Shown piece by piece: positions 1-8,611 of a stretch of DNA of 61,758 nt. A program made the position numbers and the translations under genes. Below the pieces are notes generated by a model. It worked only from the letters and a program-made list of their open reading frames with translations, did no database searches and was not told the origin of the DNA. Each line of letters opens with the position of its first letter. Position 1 is the stretch's first letter. The stretch covers positions 1-61,758 of the forward strand of contig JAGNHS010000011.1 in NCBI GenBank assembly GCA_018001635.1, in the 5' to 3' direction. Origin of the DNA: Pseudomonadota bacterium. GTDB lineage: Bacteria; Bdellovibrionota; UBA2428.

Positions 1-86
1 TTTTTAATCTCAATGCTCTTTATGGGGTGATTGCCTTATAGGGATTTTAAGTGAGCTAAATATTCTTTACTGTTAGATAGTTGCGG

Positions 87-1367
87 ATGTTGATACGAAA
101 CTATCTACTTTTAGTGCTTATATTTTCTCAGAATAGCTTTGCAACTTGGCCCTGCGGTTTATGGCTTACAAAAAATAAGGATAATTTTAGTCAACAAAAA
201 ATGCTACGCCCAAAGCTTCAAGTGGCAAATTATGTAGAGAGTCAGGGTCTAAGAACACCTAAGCGATTTTCTAATTTAGATGAAGCTCTCAATTCAGGAA
301 TTCCTTTTATTGTTAGAAGTGAATCTCCATACGAATACGACGGACCCTCAGGAGTCGCACAAAGTTTTGTTTTTAGCGCAAATGATATTGATTGGGCTCT
401 TAAGTCTTCTGATGGAATATTTTCTAACTCTGCCATGATGACACCGCCGAAAATATTGGCCTTATATTTTAAAGATCAAAATCAGTCTCGTTTTGAGTCA
501 AGTTTGTTGAAGTTTAGTGAAGTCCAGCGTAAAGAATTTGCAAAATTGTCTAAAATTTCGATTAAAAAATTTTTACAATCTTTTACATTCAGTTATTGGG
601 AGTACCTTCCTGGTATTAATATTTCTATTGTTCGAGATAGCTCAATAGAAAATCGCTATCACATATTTAGTTCTAGTTTTAACTACTATAATTATTCGGT
701 TGTAGATTCAGGAATGATATTATTTGAGGGACCGCTTTATGATCAGCTGATTCCTCCTCAACATTTTAATGTCCGCGAAATAGGATCTATTCAAAAATTG
801 ATTGAATTTTACGAGGGGGTTAGGAGTTTGCCAGCGTTTAATAAAGATAATGCGGCCATAGTAGAGCTTCAGGCAATTGCACCTGGGGACTTTGTCTTTC
901 TTCAGTACCATAGAACTCGTGATTTAAATGAGGCGAATTTTAAAATAGATGAAAGGTCGTTGATCGCTAAGGGGTATAGTAAAATTCCTTTCATTCGAGG
1001 TCATACGGGATCTCATGGAAAACATTTGAATATATATGTATTAGAGGATCCATTTTTTTTGTTTAAAAAACTTGGGACCTATAAATGTTCTTATGAAAAG
1101 TCTGTGAATTTTGTATATCGAGAATTAATGTCGAGAAAAATGGATGTATGCTTTATGGATAATGATTTTGAAAGAGCTGCACAAGCTTCACATACTATTT
1201 CACATTTAAACCGATCCGAAATATTTAACCCCAATCTTTGTGTCTTTTTACCTTTATGTGAAATCTTAAGCTCTTCAAGAAATCAAAACTTTCTTGGCCA
1301 ATTTCAAATTTATCGAATGCATTTAATCTCTGATGGTAGAGTGGCTTATTATTTGCTTGAAGACTAA
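87..1367 (+). CDS. Exported protein of unknown function
   Basis: I do not recognise a family with confidence. Residues 1-19 form a signal peptide (short basic start, hydrophobic core, cleavage near NSFA), so the protein is exported. An N-terminal stretch, IVRSESPYEYDGPSGVAQS, faintly resembles the VRSS..AED loop of PEP synthase/PPDK nucleotide-binding domains, and a later DFVFLQYHRTRD could match a beta strand of that fold. This is weak, and the kinase histidine domain is absent. TTG 81, ATG 87 and TTG 90 are alternative starts with no strong Shine-Dalgarno; I use ATG 87. It is followed by another exported unknown in the same direction. Confidence 0.75.
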   Translation: MLIRNYLLLVLIFSQNSFATWPCGLWLTKNKDNFSQQKMLRPKLQVANYVESQGLRTPKRFSNLDEALNSGIPFIVRSESPYEYDGPSGVAQSFVFSANDIDWALKSSDGIFSNSAMMTPPKILALYFKDQNQSRFESSLLKFSEVQRKEFAKLSKISIKKFLQSFTFSYWEYLPGINISIVRDSSIENRYHIFSSSFNYYNYSVVDSGMILFEGPLYDQLIPPQHFNVREIGSIQKLIEFYEGVRSLPAFNKDNAAIVELQAIAPGDFVFLQYHRTRDLNEANFKIDERSLIAKGYSKIPFIRGHTGSHGKHLNIYVLEDPFFLFKKLGTYKCSYEKSVNFVYRELMSRKMDVCFMDNDFERAAQASHTISHLNRSEIFNPNLCVFLPLCEILSSSRNQNFLGQFQIYRMHLISDGRVAYYLLED

Positions 1368-1449
1368 TTGCTGCGCTCGGCCGTCGAATTAAGGCGATTT
1401 TAGGTTTCATCCCTTAATAGCTTAGCTATCAACCCAGTGGGAGCATTGG

Positions 1450-2625
1450 GTGGGCGGGAAACTTAAGTTATTACACTGTATTTTTGTTTATTGTATTTTT
1501 GTTTATTGTATTTTTGTTGGGAGCTTGGCTTTTTCAGAAAGCCCCTCGTGTCAGCGGGCGCTGACATATAACGATTATCTTAGTTTTAATTATACAGAAC
1601 TTCCTTTTAGAATTCGTCCTGAATTTAAAAATCGTTTACGTAATTTAATATCAAGTCATATGCGTGAGCTTCTGGGTCACGTGCCAACGACTCAAGAGCG
1701 TAGGAAAATATTAAGACAGTGGGATAGAGAAGATAAAAATATTTATTTCTCTTATACTTCGAGAAATTGTCATGAACTTAAAAAAAATGTATTTTTTGAT
1801 ACCACAGAGATGCAGTCAAAGGCACTTGATGAACTCTGTGAGTGGGTTTCGGAATCCCCTAAAAATGCAGTTCGAATTGGACGCTTTTCAACAAAATATC
1901 CACATCAATATGTTAATCGTGGTCGCAATTATGTGGCCTTTCCCTATCATTACATTCTTTACGAACAACTTGAAGCTGAAGATGTTTTTCATGAGCTAAG
2001 ACACGCTAAAGATTATTCTGAAACTTTTGAAGAAAAATGGAAGGCCCTTGAGAAATACACTGGTTTGAGCACTTATTTTTTAGAGAGGCGTGCTGTAAGA
2101 GAGCAAAAAATTCGAGCTTTAGAGTTTAAAAGAAAAGACTCTAAACAAGTACAAGGAATCAAGATTGGTGATTATGATTTTGATCATGTCTATATCTATC
2201 CATTTGAAGAAGCCCTTATAAATTTACTTGATGAAGGAATAGATTTAGATAAAATTTTAGAAAATTTGGAATTTTATCTTAAAAATTTAGAGGAAACTTT
2301 TTCGGAATTGAAATTTAACCTCGATAGCACATTTTTAATGGAAAATAACTTAGATCGTTTCCCAATTTTGAATGAGCCTGAAGGAGAGTTTCTTGTGATT
2401 TTGTTCGAGGGACTAAATAAAGTAAAAATCTATAAAAATTATGTTGAAAAATCAAAATCTCGAAAAATCAATTCAAAGCTAAGAAAACATTTTTTGAAGG
2501 CTAGTGATTGGAGCATTTTGGCCGAAAATTATGACTTTAAAACAAAAGAAAATGATTTGTTGAAAATTGAAAAAATCGTAGGAGCTATAAAATTAAAGTT
2601 TCCTCAATTTCAAAAGTCATTATAA
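1450..2625 (+). CDS. Exported protein with an HExxH zinc-protease-like motif
   Basis: A 391-residue protein with no family I can name. The hydrophobic start (LLHCIFVYCIFVYCIFVGSLAFS) looks like a signal peptide and is built from in-frame 15-bp repeats. Around residues 176-190 the segment EDVFHELRHAKDYSE contains HExxH (His181, Glu182, His185), the zinc-binding signature of zincin metallopeptidases; the third ligand is not obvious. The C-terminal half is Lys/Glu/Leu-rich and probably helical. The GTG start is supported by GGGAG six bases upstream. The gene converges on gshB and overlaps its end by 6 nt. Metallopeptidase activity is an inference from one motif. Confidence 0.7.
   Translation: MGGKLKLLHCIFVYCIFVYCIFVGSLAFSESPSCQRALTYNDYLSFNYTELPFRIRPEFKNRLRNLISSHMRELLGHVPTTQERRKILRQWDREDKNIYFSYTSRNCHELKKNVFFDTTEMQSKALDELCEWVSESPKNAVRIGRFSTKYPHQYVNRGRNYVAFPYHYILYEQLEAEDVFHELRHAKDYSETFEEKWKALEKYTGLSTYFLERRAVREQKIRALEFKRKDSKQVQGIKIGDYDFDHVYIYPFEEALINLLDEGIDLDKILENLEFYLKNLEETFSELKFNLDSTFLMENNLDRFPILNEPEGEFLVILFEGLNKVKIYKNYVEKSKSRKINSKLRKHFLKASDWSILAENYDFKTKENDLLKIEKIVGAIKLKFPQFQKSL
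1477..1519 (+). repeat. 15-bp tandem repeat inside a signal-peptide coding region
   Basis: TGTATTTTTGTTTAT occurs twice in full (1477-1491, 1492-1506) and a third time for 13 bases (1507-1519). The period is a multiple of three, so each unit adds Cys-Ile-Phe-Val-Tyr to the hydrophobic core of the signal peptide without a frameshift. Slippage would change the length of the h-region. Confidence 0.85.
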
Positions 2626-3579
2626 GTTTTTTTGGAGATCTAGAATTTCGTCAACAATTAGAGTTTCTTGCTTTTGATTATTGAATTCATTGATTTGAAC
2701 TAAACAGGTTGGGCTTGTGACGTTAATTTCGGATATTCGATCTCCAATAAAATCAAATCCTACAAGGTAAACTCCTTGGCTGGCGAGTTTTGGGGCGAGT
2801 GAGTTTACAGCTTCGAGTTGTTTTTCGGTTGGAGTGTGGGGTTCCGCCGTGCCTCCTTGCGCTAAATTAGAGAGCCAAGATCCCTCCGCAGCTCTTCTTA
2901 ATATGGATCCAATAATTTTTGAGTTAATACTAAGAATTCTAACGTCGCCTAATTCTCTAATCCGACTCACAAAAGGTTGTACGATAAGCGGAAAGGCTTC
3001 GTTGCTATAAATTTGAGCTAAATGGTCTTCGTTAATTTGAGGGGTGAATTTTTTTATTCCATGTCCTGCGGCCGAGTTGTGTGGTTTTACGACGCTTTCA
3101 CCGCTATGGGCTTGGAGAGCCGCAAGGAGCTCTCTGAGGTCTTTGCATTTTACAGTAGGGATTGAATATTCAGGATAGTATAGGGGATATTCATGTTCAG
3201 GGATGAGTCGTACGCTTCTGGGGTGATTCACCTGAAGGATCGATTGAGGAACTTGTTCAAAGTGTTCAAGCATTTTTAGGTAACGATTATCAACGGGGGG
3301 GTCTTTACGATTTAGAATTATAGAGAAGTCAGAGGCTTTGTGAGTCTCGACTGAATCAACTCGAAGGAATGGGCTGCTGTTGGGGGTGCAGCTTAAAATT
3401 CTAGAACAATGAAGAGAAGAGAGATATTCGGAGCTGTCTAGTTCAACGTTTTCATTGGCAATATCGCAATAATAAAGCTCAAAATTTCGTTTCAAAAATT
3501 CCGCGATGATAGGCAAGGTGGTGTCTGTTTTGGGCTTTAGCGACTCAATGGGATCGGCCAATATTAAGATAGCTTTCAT
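2620..3579 (-). CDS. gshB: Glutathione synthetase (ATP-grasp)
   Basis: Joins gamma-glutamylcysteine and glycine with ATP in the cytoplasm, the second step of glutathione synthesis. The N-terminus (LADPIESLKPKTDTT) matches the family's DP.ESLK..KDST start. The ATP-grasp body shows VVKPHNSAAGHGI, the NLAQGGTAEPH loop, and the diagnostic C-terminal GFDFIGDRISEINVTSPTC. The length of 319 residues equals that of the family. The glycine-rich loop (SAAGHGI) differs from the usual GMGG form, so a related ATP-grasp ligase is possible. No gshA is present here. Transcribed divergently from the cytochrome gene. Confidence 0.85.
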   Translation of the reverse strand: MKAILILADPIESLKPKTDTTLPIIAEFLKRNFELYYCDIANENVELDSSEYLSSLHCSRILSCTPNSSPFLRVDSVETHKASDFSIILNRKDPPVDNRYLKMLEHFEQVPQSILQVNHPRSVRLIPEHEYPLYYPEYSIPTVKCKDLRELLAALQAHSGESVVKPHNSAAGHGIKKFTPQINEDHLAQIYSNEAFPLIVQPFVSRIRELGDVRILSINSKIIGSILRRAAEGSWLSNLAQGGTAEPHTPTEKQLEAVNSLAPKLASQGVYLVGFDFIGDRISEINVTSPTCLVQINEFNNQKQETLIVDEILDLQKNL

Positions 3580-3642
3580 GTTTTATGGATTGATTCTACC
3601 TTGGGCATTTTTTCTTGTCCAAAAAGGTTTTATGATTATGTC

Positions 3643-4476
3643 ATGATTAAGTTTTTAATGAGTTTGTTCTTATTGCTTTTAAATTGTCCTCAAATTTTAA
3701 GCGCAGAATTAAAAATTAGTGATTTGAGCGGAGAGCATAAAAAAAGCACAGCTGATTTGTTAAAGTTTAAGGATTTAAAAAAAGTGACCCTTAATCCTGA
3801 TCCTGTGTATTCAAAAACAATGATTTATAAGGCCGTACCTTTGAAGTCATTGCTTAGCCCTTATAAAACCTCTGTGCTTAGTTTTGTTGAGATTAAGGCG
3901 TTGGATGGTTTTGCGGCCGTCTTTCCGCTTTCTCGCTTGATCGAAAACAAAAAGGCAGAAGCTTATTTAGCTATCGAAGAAACTCAGAGCCCTTGGCCAA
4001 AAATTAAGAGGAAAAAACAAAGCGCAGGACCATTTTATTTGATTTGGGAAAAGGCTTTGGATTCTGATGTTCTTCCTGAAGAGTGGCCCTTTCAAATTGT
4101 CTCTATTTCAATTTTTGATGATCTCAAAAGTCATTACCCAAAAATTTATCCTCATAAAGAGTTGGCCCATGATCATAAAGTTAATAGAGGATTCAAAGTT
4201 TTTCTGAAAAATTGCTTTGTTTGCCATACTATGAATCAAGATGGGGCTTCTCAAATGGGACCTGATTTAAATCTTCCAATGAACCCTACGGAATATTTAA
4301 CTGATGAAATCATCGTCAAACTTATTCGAAATTCTCAAGACCTTAGATATTGGCCTAAATCTCAAATGTCGCATTTTCCCCCAGAAGTGTTAAGTGACTC
4401 TGAGCTTAAAGATTTACTTGCTTATCTTAAGCATATGGCCGATAAGAAATATCCAATAGAGAAAAAATCAAATTAA
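3643..4476 (+). CDS. Exported c-type cytochrome with N-terminal oxidoreductase-like domain
   Basis: An exported electron-transfer protein. ATG 3643 gives a clean signal peptide (MIKFLMSLFLLLLNCPQILSA); a TTG at 3601 would add 14 polar residues and is less likely. Residues ~22-170 resemble the molybdopterin-binding-fold domain of sulfite-oxidase-like proteins, although no cofactor ligand can be pointed out. The C-terminal third is a monohaem cytochrome c domain with CFVCH as haem site, MGPDLN after it, and SQMSHFP providing the likely distal methionine. Haem attachment needs the periplasm and a maturation system; resB/ccsA lie at 51-54 kb. Only 5 nt separate it from the next gene. Confidence 0.8.
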   Translation: MIKFLMSLFLLLLNCPQILSAELKISDLSGEHKKSTADLLKFKDLKKVTLNPDPVYSKTMIYKAVPLKSLLSPYKTSVLSFVEIKALDGFAAVFPLSRLIENKKAEAYLAIEETQSPWPKIKRKKQSAGPFYLIWEKALDSDVLPEEWPFQIVSISIFDDLKSHYPKIYPHKELAHDHKVNRGFKVFLKNCFVCHTMNQDGASQMGPDLNLPMNPTEYLTDEIIVKLIRNSQDLRYWPKSQMSHFPPEVLSDSELKDLLAYLKHMADKKYPIEKKSN

Positions 4477-4481
4477 ATAAG

Positions 4482-5642
4482 ATGGATAAATTTGGATTAA
4501 ATATTCTTGAGCAGTTTGTTTTAATTGATTCTGGCTCCGAAAATTTTGAAGGCGTTTCAGCTGTTCAGCGTTTGATGATGGGTGAGCTTCAAAAAATTGG
4601 AATGAAAGCTCGTTTGCTCCCTAATCCAAAAGATTCAGAACTTTCTGCTGAACTTCTAATAGCTGAAAAGAATGGACTCAAAAAAGATAAATATGTGACT
4701 TTAGTTTGTCATGCCGACACGGTTTATGATTCCGATTTTGGTTTTCAAGGTTTAAAAATTGATAGTGAAGGTCGATGGGCCAATGGTCCAGGTGTCATAG
4801 ATGATAAAGGCGGTATGGTAGTGGCTCTTTGGGGGTTAAAGATGTTTTTTGAAAAAACCCAGGGACAGCATAAATTTTCTTATCGTTTAGTGTCTTCTCC
4901 TAATGAAGAAGTCGGGTCTATTGGCTTTCATGATTTGTTTCGTGAGATTGGTCAAAATTCTGAAGTGATCTTAGGGTTTGAACCTGCTTTTGAAGATGGG
5001 GCTTTCGTGAACCGTCGACAAGGTAATCGTTGGTATGAAGTTAAAATTCAAGGTCGAGAAGCTCATTCTGGAAGAGACCATGCTTATGGAGTGAATGCAG
5101 GGCATGAACTTTCTATAAAATTGGCAGAAATATTAGCTCTTACAAATTATGAAAAAGGCGTTACTCTTAGTGTTGCTGAAATAAAAGCAGGCACCAATAA
5201 ATATAATATTGTTTGCGGACAGGCTAAGGCTAAAATCGATATGCGCTTTCAAGATCCAAAAATTGGAGATGAAACTCACCAAAAGATTTTAGAAATATTA
5301 AATAAGCCTTTTGTGAAGAGTTCCGTTGATGGTTTGACGGCTAGCACTCGCTATCGTTTAGCTGATGATTGCCCTCCCTTTAATCCAATAGAAGATTCGT
5401 CCCTCTACGTTGAAGAGCTTCGATCTTTAATTAGAAAACATGAAAAAATTGATACACCTCCACCACGTAGAGGAGCAGCCGCGGATTGTTGTTATATGGC
5501 TCGAGAGGGGATTTTGATACTGGATGGCATGGGGCCGCGAGGATCGGGAATGCATCAAAGCTCTGAGCGAATTTTAATTTCAAGTCTGGAAGCTCGTGCC
5601 AAGGTCTTGTGTGATTTTCTCGAATTCCTCGAAGCACGTTAA
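4482..5642 (+). CDS. M20 family metallopeptidase (carboxypeptidase G2-like)
   Basis: A dizinc amidohydrolase of the M20/ArgE/CPG2 family that probably cleaves a C-terminal amino acid from a peptide or folate-like substrate. Visible metal-site motifs are CHADTVY (His), GPGVIDDKGG (bridging Asp), NEEVGS (catalytic Glu and ligand Glu) and, near the end, GSGMHQSSERI (last His). The lid domain is present in the middle (REAHSGRDHAYGVNAGHE). No signal peptide is seen, so it is cytoplasmic. Probably cotranscribed with the cytochrome gene upstream. The exact substrate cannot be read from sequence. Confidence 0.85.
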   Translation: MDKFGLNILEQFVLIDSGSENFEGVSAVQRLMMGELQKIGMKARLLPNPKDSELSAELLIAEKNGLKKDKYVTLVCHADTVYDSDFGFQGLKIDSEGRWANGPGVIDDKGGMVVALWGLKMFFEKTQGQHKFSYRLVSSPNEEVGSIGFHDLFREIGQNSEVILGFEPAFEDGAFVNRRQGNRWYEVKIQGREAHSGRDHAYGVNAGHELSIKLAEILALTNYEKGVTLSVAEIKAGTNKYNIVCGQAKAKIDMRFQDPKIGDETHQKILEILNKPFVKSSVDGLTASTRYRLADDCPPFNPIEDSSLYVEELRSLIRKHEKIDTPPPRRGAAADCCYMAREGILILDGMGPRGSGMHQSSERILISSLEARAKVLCDFLEFLEAR

Positions 5643-5713
5643 TATTTCTCACGATCCAACACTTTCAGTGATCTTTTGCTTTATGTTTGTTATTCTAAAT
5701 ATCGGGGGATTCG

Positions 5714-6958
5714 GTGTTTTTTAAAAAGATTAAGCAAAAAATATTGCCCTCATTAAGATCCACTCAATCCTATATTTCTCAAGTCGAAAAATTTAGCGCA
5801 CACAATTATCATCCTTTAGAGGTTGTGATTAGTCAGGGTGAGGGAGTTTGGCTTTGGGATGTGCACGGGAAAAAATACATGGATTGCTTGAGTGCCTATT
5901 CGGCTGTGAATCAGGGGCATTGTCATCCAAAGATTTTATCAGCACTAACAGAACAAGCTGAAAGACTGACCTTGAGCTCTCGAGGTTTTCATAATGATCA
6001 AATGGGAGCTTTTCTCCAGGAGTTGTGTGAATTTTCAGGCTTTGAACAAGCGCTTCCAATGAATTCAGGTGCTGAGGCCGTTGAGACGGCTCTTAAGATT
6101 GCTCGAAAATGGGGATATAAGGTTAAGGGAATTCCAGATTCTAAAGCTGAAATTATTGTTGCTAATAATAATTTTCATGGACGAACAATAAGTATCATAA
6201 GTTTTTCGACCGAAGAAAGTTATCGAGATGGATTCGGGCCGTTTACACCTGGTTTTAAAATTCTTCCGTTTGGAGATTTGTCGGCCATTGAAAAATGCAT
6301 CAATTCAAATACGGTGGCTATCCTCCTTGAGCCTATTCAAGGAGAGGCAGGAATTTTGCTTCCTCCCGAGGGTTACTTGTTGGGAGTGCAAAAACTTTGC
6401 AAAAGAAACAGAATTCTACTCGCACTTGACGAAATACAAACTGGATTAGGTAGAACAGGAAAGCGCTTTTGTTTTGATCATGAATTGACTGAAATTCCCG
6501 ATATTTTAATTCTTGGAAAGGCTCTGAGTGGAGGATTTTACCCAGTATCCGCGGTTTTAAGCACTCGTGAGATTATGAGTGTCATTAAACCTGGAGAGCA
6601 TGGGAGCACTTTTGGAGGAAATCCATTGGGGGCGGCTGTAAGTCGAGCGGCACTAAAAGTTATTCACGATGAAAAGCTAGCGGAGCGAGCTCAAGAGATG
6701 GGACAACATTTGATGTCTCGTTTAAAGAAGATTCAACATCCGAGAATAAAAGAAGTTAGAGGTCGTGGGCTTATGATCGGAGTTGAAATAAATTCTCAGC
6801 ACGGAGCTGCTAGAGTTTATTGCGAAAAGCTAATGAAGGAAGGTGTTTTAGTAAAAGACACCCATGAGCAAACTCTTCGCATTGCTCCACCATTGGTGAT
6901 TGAAAAAGATGAAATGGATTGGTTATTGGAGCGGCTTGAAAAAGTTCTGGCTACATAA
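5714..6958 (+). CDS. rocD: Ornithine aminotransferase
   Basis: A PLP enzyme that moves the delta-amino group of ornithine to 2-oxoglutarate to give glutamate semialdehyde. The N-terminal SAHNYHPLEVVISQGEG and WDVHGKKYMDCLSAYSAVNQ are characteristic of ornithine-oxo-acid transaminase within class III. The PLP region shows NSGAEAVETALKIARKWGY, the aspartate in LDEIQTGLGRTG, and the Schiff-base lysine in LILGKALSGGFYPVSA. The GTG start has GGGGGA 5 nt upstream. Length (414) is normal. Followed by a long hairpin element rather than another gene. Confidence 0.92.
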   Translation: MFFKKIKQKILPSLRSTQSYISQVEKFSAHNYHPLEVVISQGEGVWLWDVHGKKYMDCLSAYSAVNQGHCHPKILSALTEQAERLTLSSRGFHNDQMGAFLQELCEFSGFEQALPMNSGAEAVETALKIARKWGYKVKGIPDSKAEIIVANNNFHGRTISIISFSTEESYRDGFGPFTPGFKILPFGDLSAIEKCINSNTVAILLEPIQGEAGILLPPEGYLLGVQKLCKRNRILLALDEIQTGLGRTGKRFCFDHELTEIPDILILGKALSGGFYPVSAVLSTREIMSVIKPGEHGSTFGGNPLGAAVSRAALKVIHDEKLAERAQEMGQHLMSRLKKIQHPRIKEVRGRGLMIGVEINSQHGAARVYCEKLMKEGVLVKDTHEQTLRIAPPLVIEKDEMDWLLERLEKVLAT

Positions 6959-6976
6959 TTATTTTATTGGATTTTA

Positions 6977-7100
6977 CACATATATAACAGCTGAAAATAT
7001 TTAAGGGGCACTCGGGGTGCCCGAAGTCGAGCCACATGGCGAAGACTTCAGGGCGGGGCCTTGCCGTGACTCTTAAATGTTTTCAGCTGTTATATATGTG
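6977..7100. repeat. Hairpin element, copy 1 (conserved core between long copy-specific arms)
   Basis: Left arm 6977-7005 and right arm 7072-7100 are inverted repeats pairing at 28 of 29 positions. Between them lies a 66-nt core that also occurs at about 17959-18016. The core can fold as TCGGG-GTG-CCCGA, then AAGTC-GA-GCC-ACAT-GGC-GAA-GACTT (a stem with a purine-rich internal loop), then AGGGC-GGG-GCCTT, ending in GCCGTG whose GTG pairs with the CAC at the core entry. It lies between the 3' ends of rocD and the thioesterase gene. There is no U-tract, so it is not a standard intrinsic terminator. The rest of the 6959-7160 gap shows nothing else. Confidence 0.85.
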
Positions 7101-7160
7101 GGAGATTGAAGACTATTTGGAAGTGCTGATAAGTTGTGTTGAGCTTTCCAAGCCAAACAA

Positions 7161-7622
7161 TTAAATGATTTTGCAGTTGGGGTTGCAGGGTTCCTTTTCA
7201 AGTGAATATTTTTTAAAACTTTGTATCATGGAGTCGGGCATCGAAACGCTTTTCATTTCAGGAATTTTTACGTGAACCAATAATAATTCAGCAGTAAAAA
7301 TTTCTTTTTCTTTGTGAAAGATTTTTTGAGAAAAGTTTATAATTTTTCGTGAGACCTTAAGGATTTCACTTTTAACTTCGTATTTTTGCTCCATAAAAAG
7401 TGGGGCGCGATATTGTAATTTTGTTTCGGCCACGGCAAAGGCAAAACCATCTGAAAAGTGATTGCTAATATTTAATCCGATTTTTTTACAAAAATCATAG
7501 CGAGCTCTTTCAAGGAGAATGAGATAATTGGGATGGTATACGACGTTGCCTGCGTCTATGAGGTCAAAGCTAACTTCAAATTCGTAATTCGAGGGATAAT
7601 TTAGGGTTTTATTTTCGCTCAT
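7161..7622 (-). CDS. Acyl-CoA thioesterase, hotdog fold (YbgC/4HBT-like)
   Basis: Hydrolyses acyl-CoA thioesters in the cytoplasm. The motif FDLIDAGNVVYHPNYLILLERAR matches the 4-hydroxybenzoyl-CoA thioesterase signature (DTDAxGVVYHxxYLxxxExAR); the Asp and the YH pair at the helix start are present. At 153 residues it is a single hotdog domain. Its ATG overlaps the stop codon of the class IV aminotransferase upstream by 4 nt, so the two are translationally coupled. Substrate unknown. Confidence 0.85.
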   Translation of the reverse strand: MSENKTLNYPSNYEFEVSFDLIDAGNVVYHPNYLILLERARYDFCKKIGLNISNHFSDGFAFAVAETKLQYRAPLFMEQKYEVKSEILKVSRKIINFSQKIFHKEKEIFTAELLLVHVKIPEMKSVSMPDSMIQSFKKYSLEKEPCNPNCKII

Positions 7623-8593
7623 TTGAATAGGGTCCTGCGCTCGGAATTAGTCGAAAAATCGTTTTCGAGCAATTCTTTTAGTCTGTGAGCGCAGCTATCC
7701 AGGTGATTGCTTTTGAGTTTTATAGAATTAAATTCAGATACAGGAAGAATTCCCATAGTCGTGCCAATAATGAAGACCTCAGCAGCGTTTTCAAAGTCTT
7801 TGGCGCTTAAGTTGTCGTTTCTAACATTTGTAATTCCTAATTGTTTCTTGTTTTTTTCTGCTAAGTCCATAATTCGAAGTAGGCTTGTGCCTTTAAGCAT
7901 GTTTTCAAACTTGGGTGCGATGAATTCTCCGTTTTTAGTCAGAAGCGCAATGTTTTCTGTGGGGCCTTCAGCAACATAGTTTTCGCTATCTAAGCAAACT
8001 AAGAAGTTTAATTTTCTATCTACAGTTTCTTTAGTCATAAGTACGTTAACAAGATAATTGCAGCTTTTAACTTGGCAATGAGGACGAGCTTTGGCCTTGT
8101 GGCTACTGATCCCAACTTTAACTCCATTCTCATATAAAGCTTGAGGATATTTTTTAAAAACTGTGGCTACAATATATAATTGCGGTCCATCACTATCGTA
8201 GGGATTGGGGGTAAAACTTCCTGGGCCGCGGGAAACATAGAGGCGGAATGTGATGTCTTCTATTTGGCTGGCGCTTCCTACTTCACAGCAGATATCTTTC
8301 AAGGTTTGTCTCGACCATGGGAGAGAGAGTTCAATAGACTTTGCGGAAAACTCTAAGCGGTCGAGATGAGCGTCGATATCGTAAATGGCTTTATTGTGTG
8401 AGCAAAAGGCTTCAAAAATTCCATCGCCTCTATGAACAATATGATCATCGATGGGAATAATCATCATACGAGGGTCGGTTACGATTCCGCCAAGAAGGCT
8501 CGAGTACATGGCTTTGTAAGGACGCTCTCTGTTTAATTTTTCGAGGTATTTCTTTGAAGCATCTTCGACACTGTAAATTGGGAGCTTAGTCAT
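7619..8593 (-). CDS. PLP-dependent class IV aminotransferase
   Basis: Member of the fold-type IV family that includes branched-chain aminotransferase, D-amino-acid aminotransferase and aminodeoxychorismate lyase. Visible are HRGDGIFEAF near residue 54, the likely Schiff-base lysine in CQVKSCNYLVNVLM, VAEGPTENIALL for the PLP phosphate side, and FIIGTTMGILPVSEF at the C-terminal cofactor loop. At 324 residues it is somewhat longer than usual because of an N-terminal extension of about 35 residues. Which family reaction it performs cannot be decided from motifs. Coupled to the downstream thioesterase. Confidence 0.82.
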   Translation of the reverse strand: MTKLPIYSVEDASKKYLEKLNRERPYKAMYSSLLGGIVTDPRMMIIPIDDHIVHRGDGIFEAFCSHNKAIYDIDAHLDRLEFSAKSIELSLPWSRQTLKDICCEVGSASQIEDITFRLYVSRGPGSFTPNPYDSDGPQLYIVATVFKKYPQALYENGVKVGISSHKAKARPHCQVKSCNYLVNVLMTKETVDRKLNFLVCLDSENYVAEGPTENIALLTKNGEFIAPKFENMLKGTSLLRIMDLAEKNKKQLGITNVRNDNLSAKDFENAAEVFIIGTTMGILPVSEFNSIKLKSNHLDSCAHRLKELLENDFSTNSERRTLFK

Positions 8594-8611
8594 AGGATGA
8601 TTATAAAGTCG

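Noticed and set aside
4437..4446. GGCCGATAAG as a second FliA promoter
   Set aside because: It lies in the coding sequence of the cytochrome gene and has no -35 partner.
6977..7100. Simple intrinsic terminator for rocD
   Set aside because: The arms are far longer than needed, there is no U-tract, and the core is shared with a second locus. A terminating side effect is still possible.
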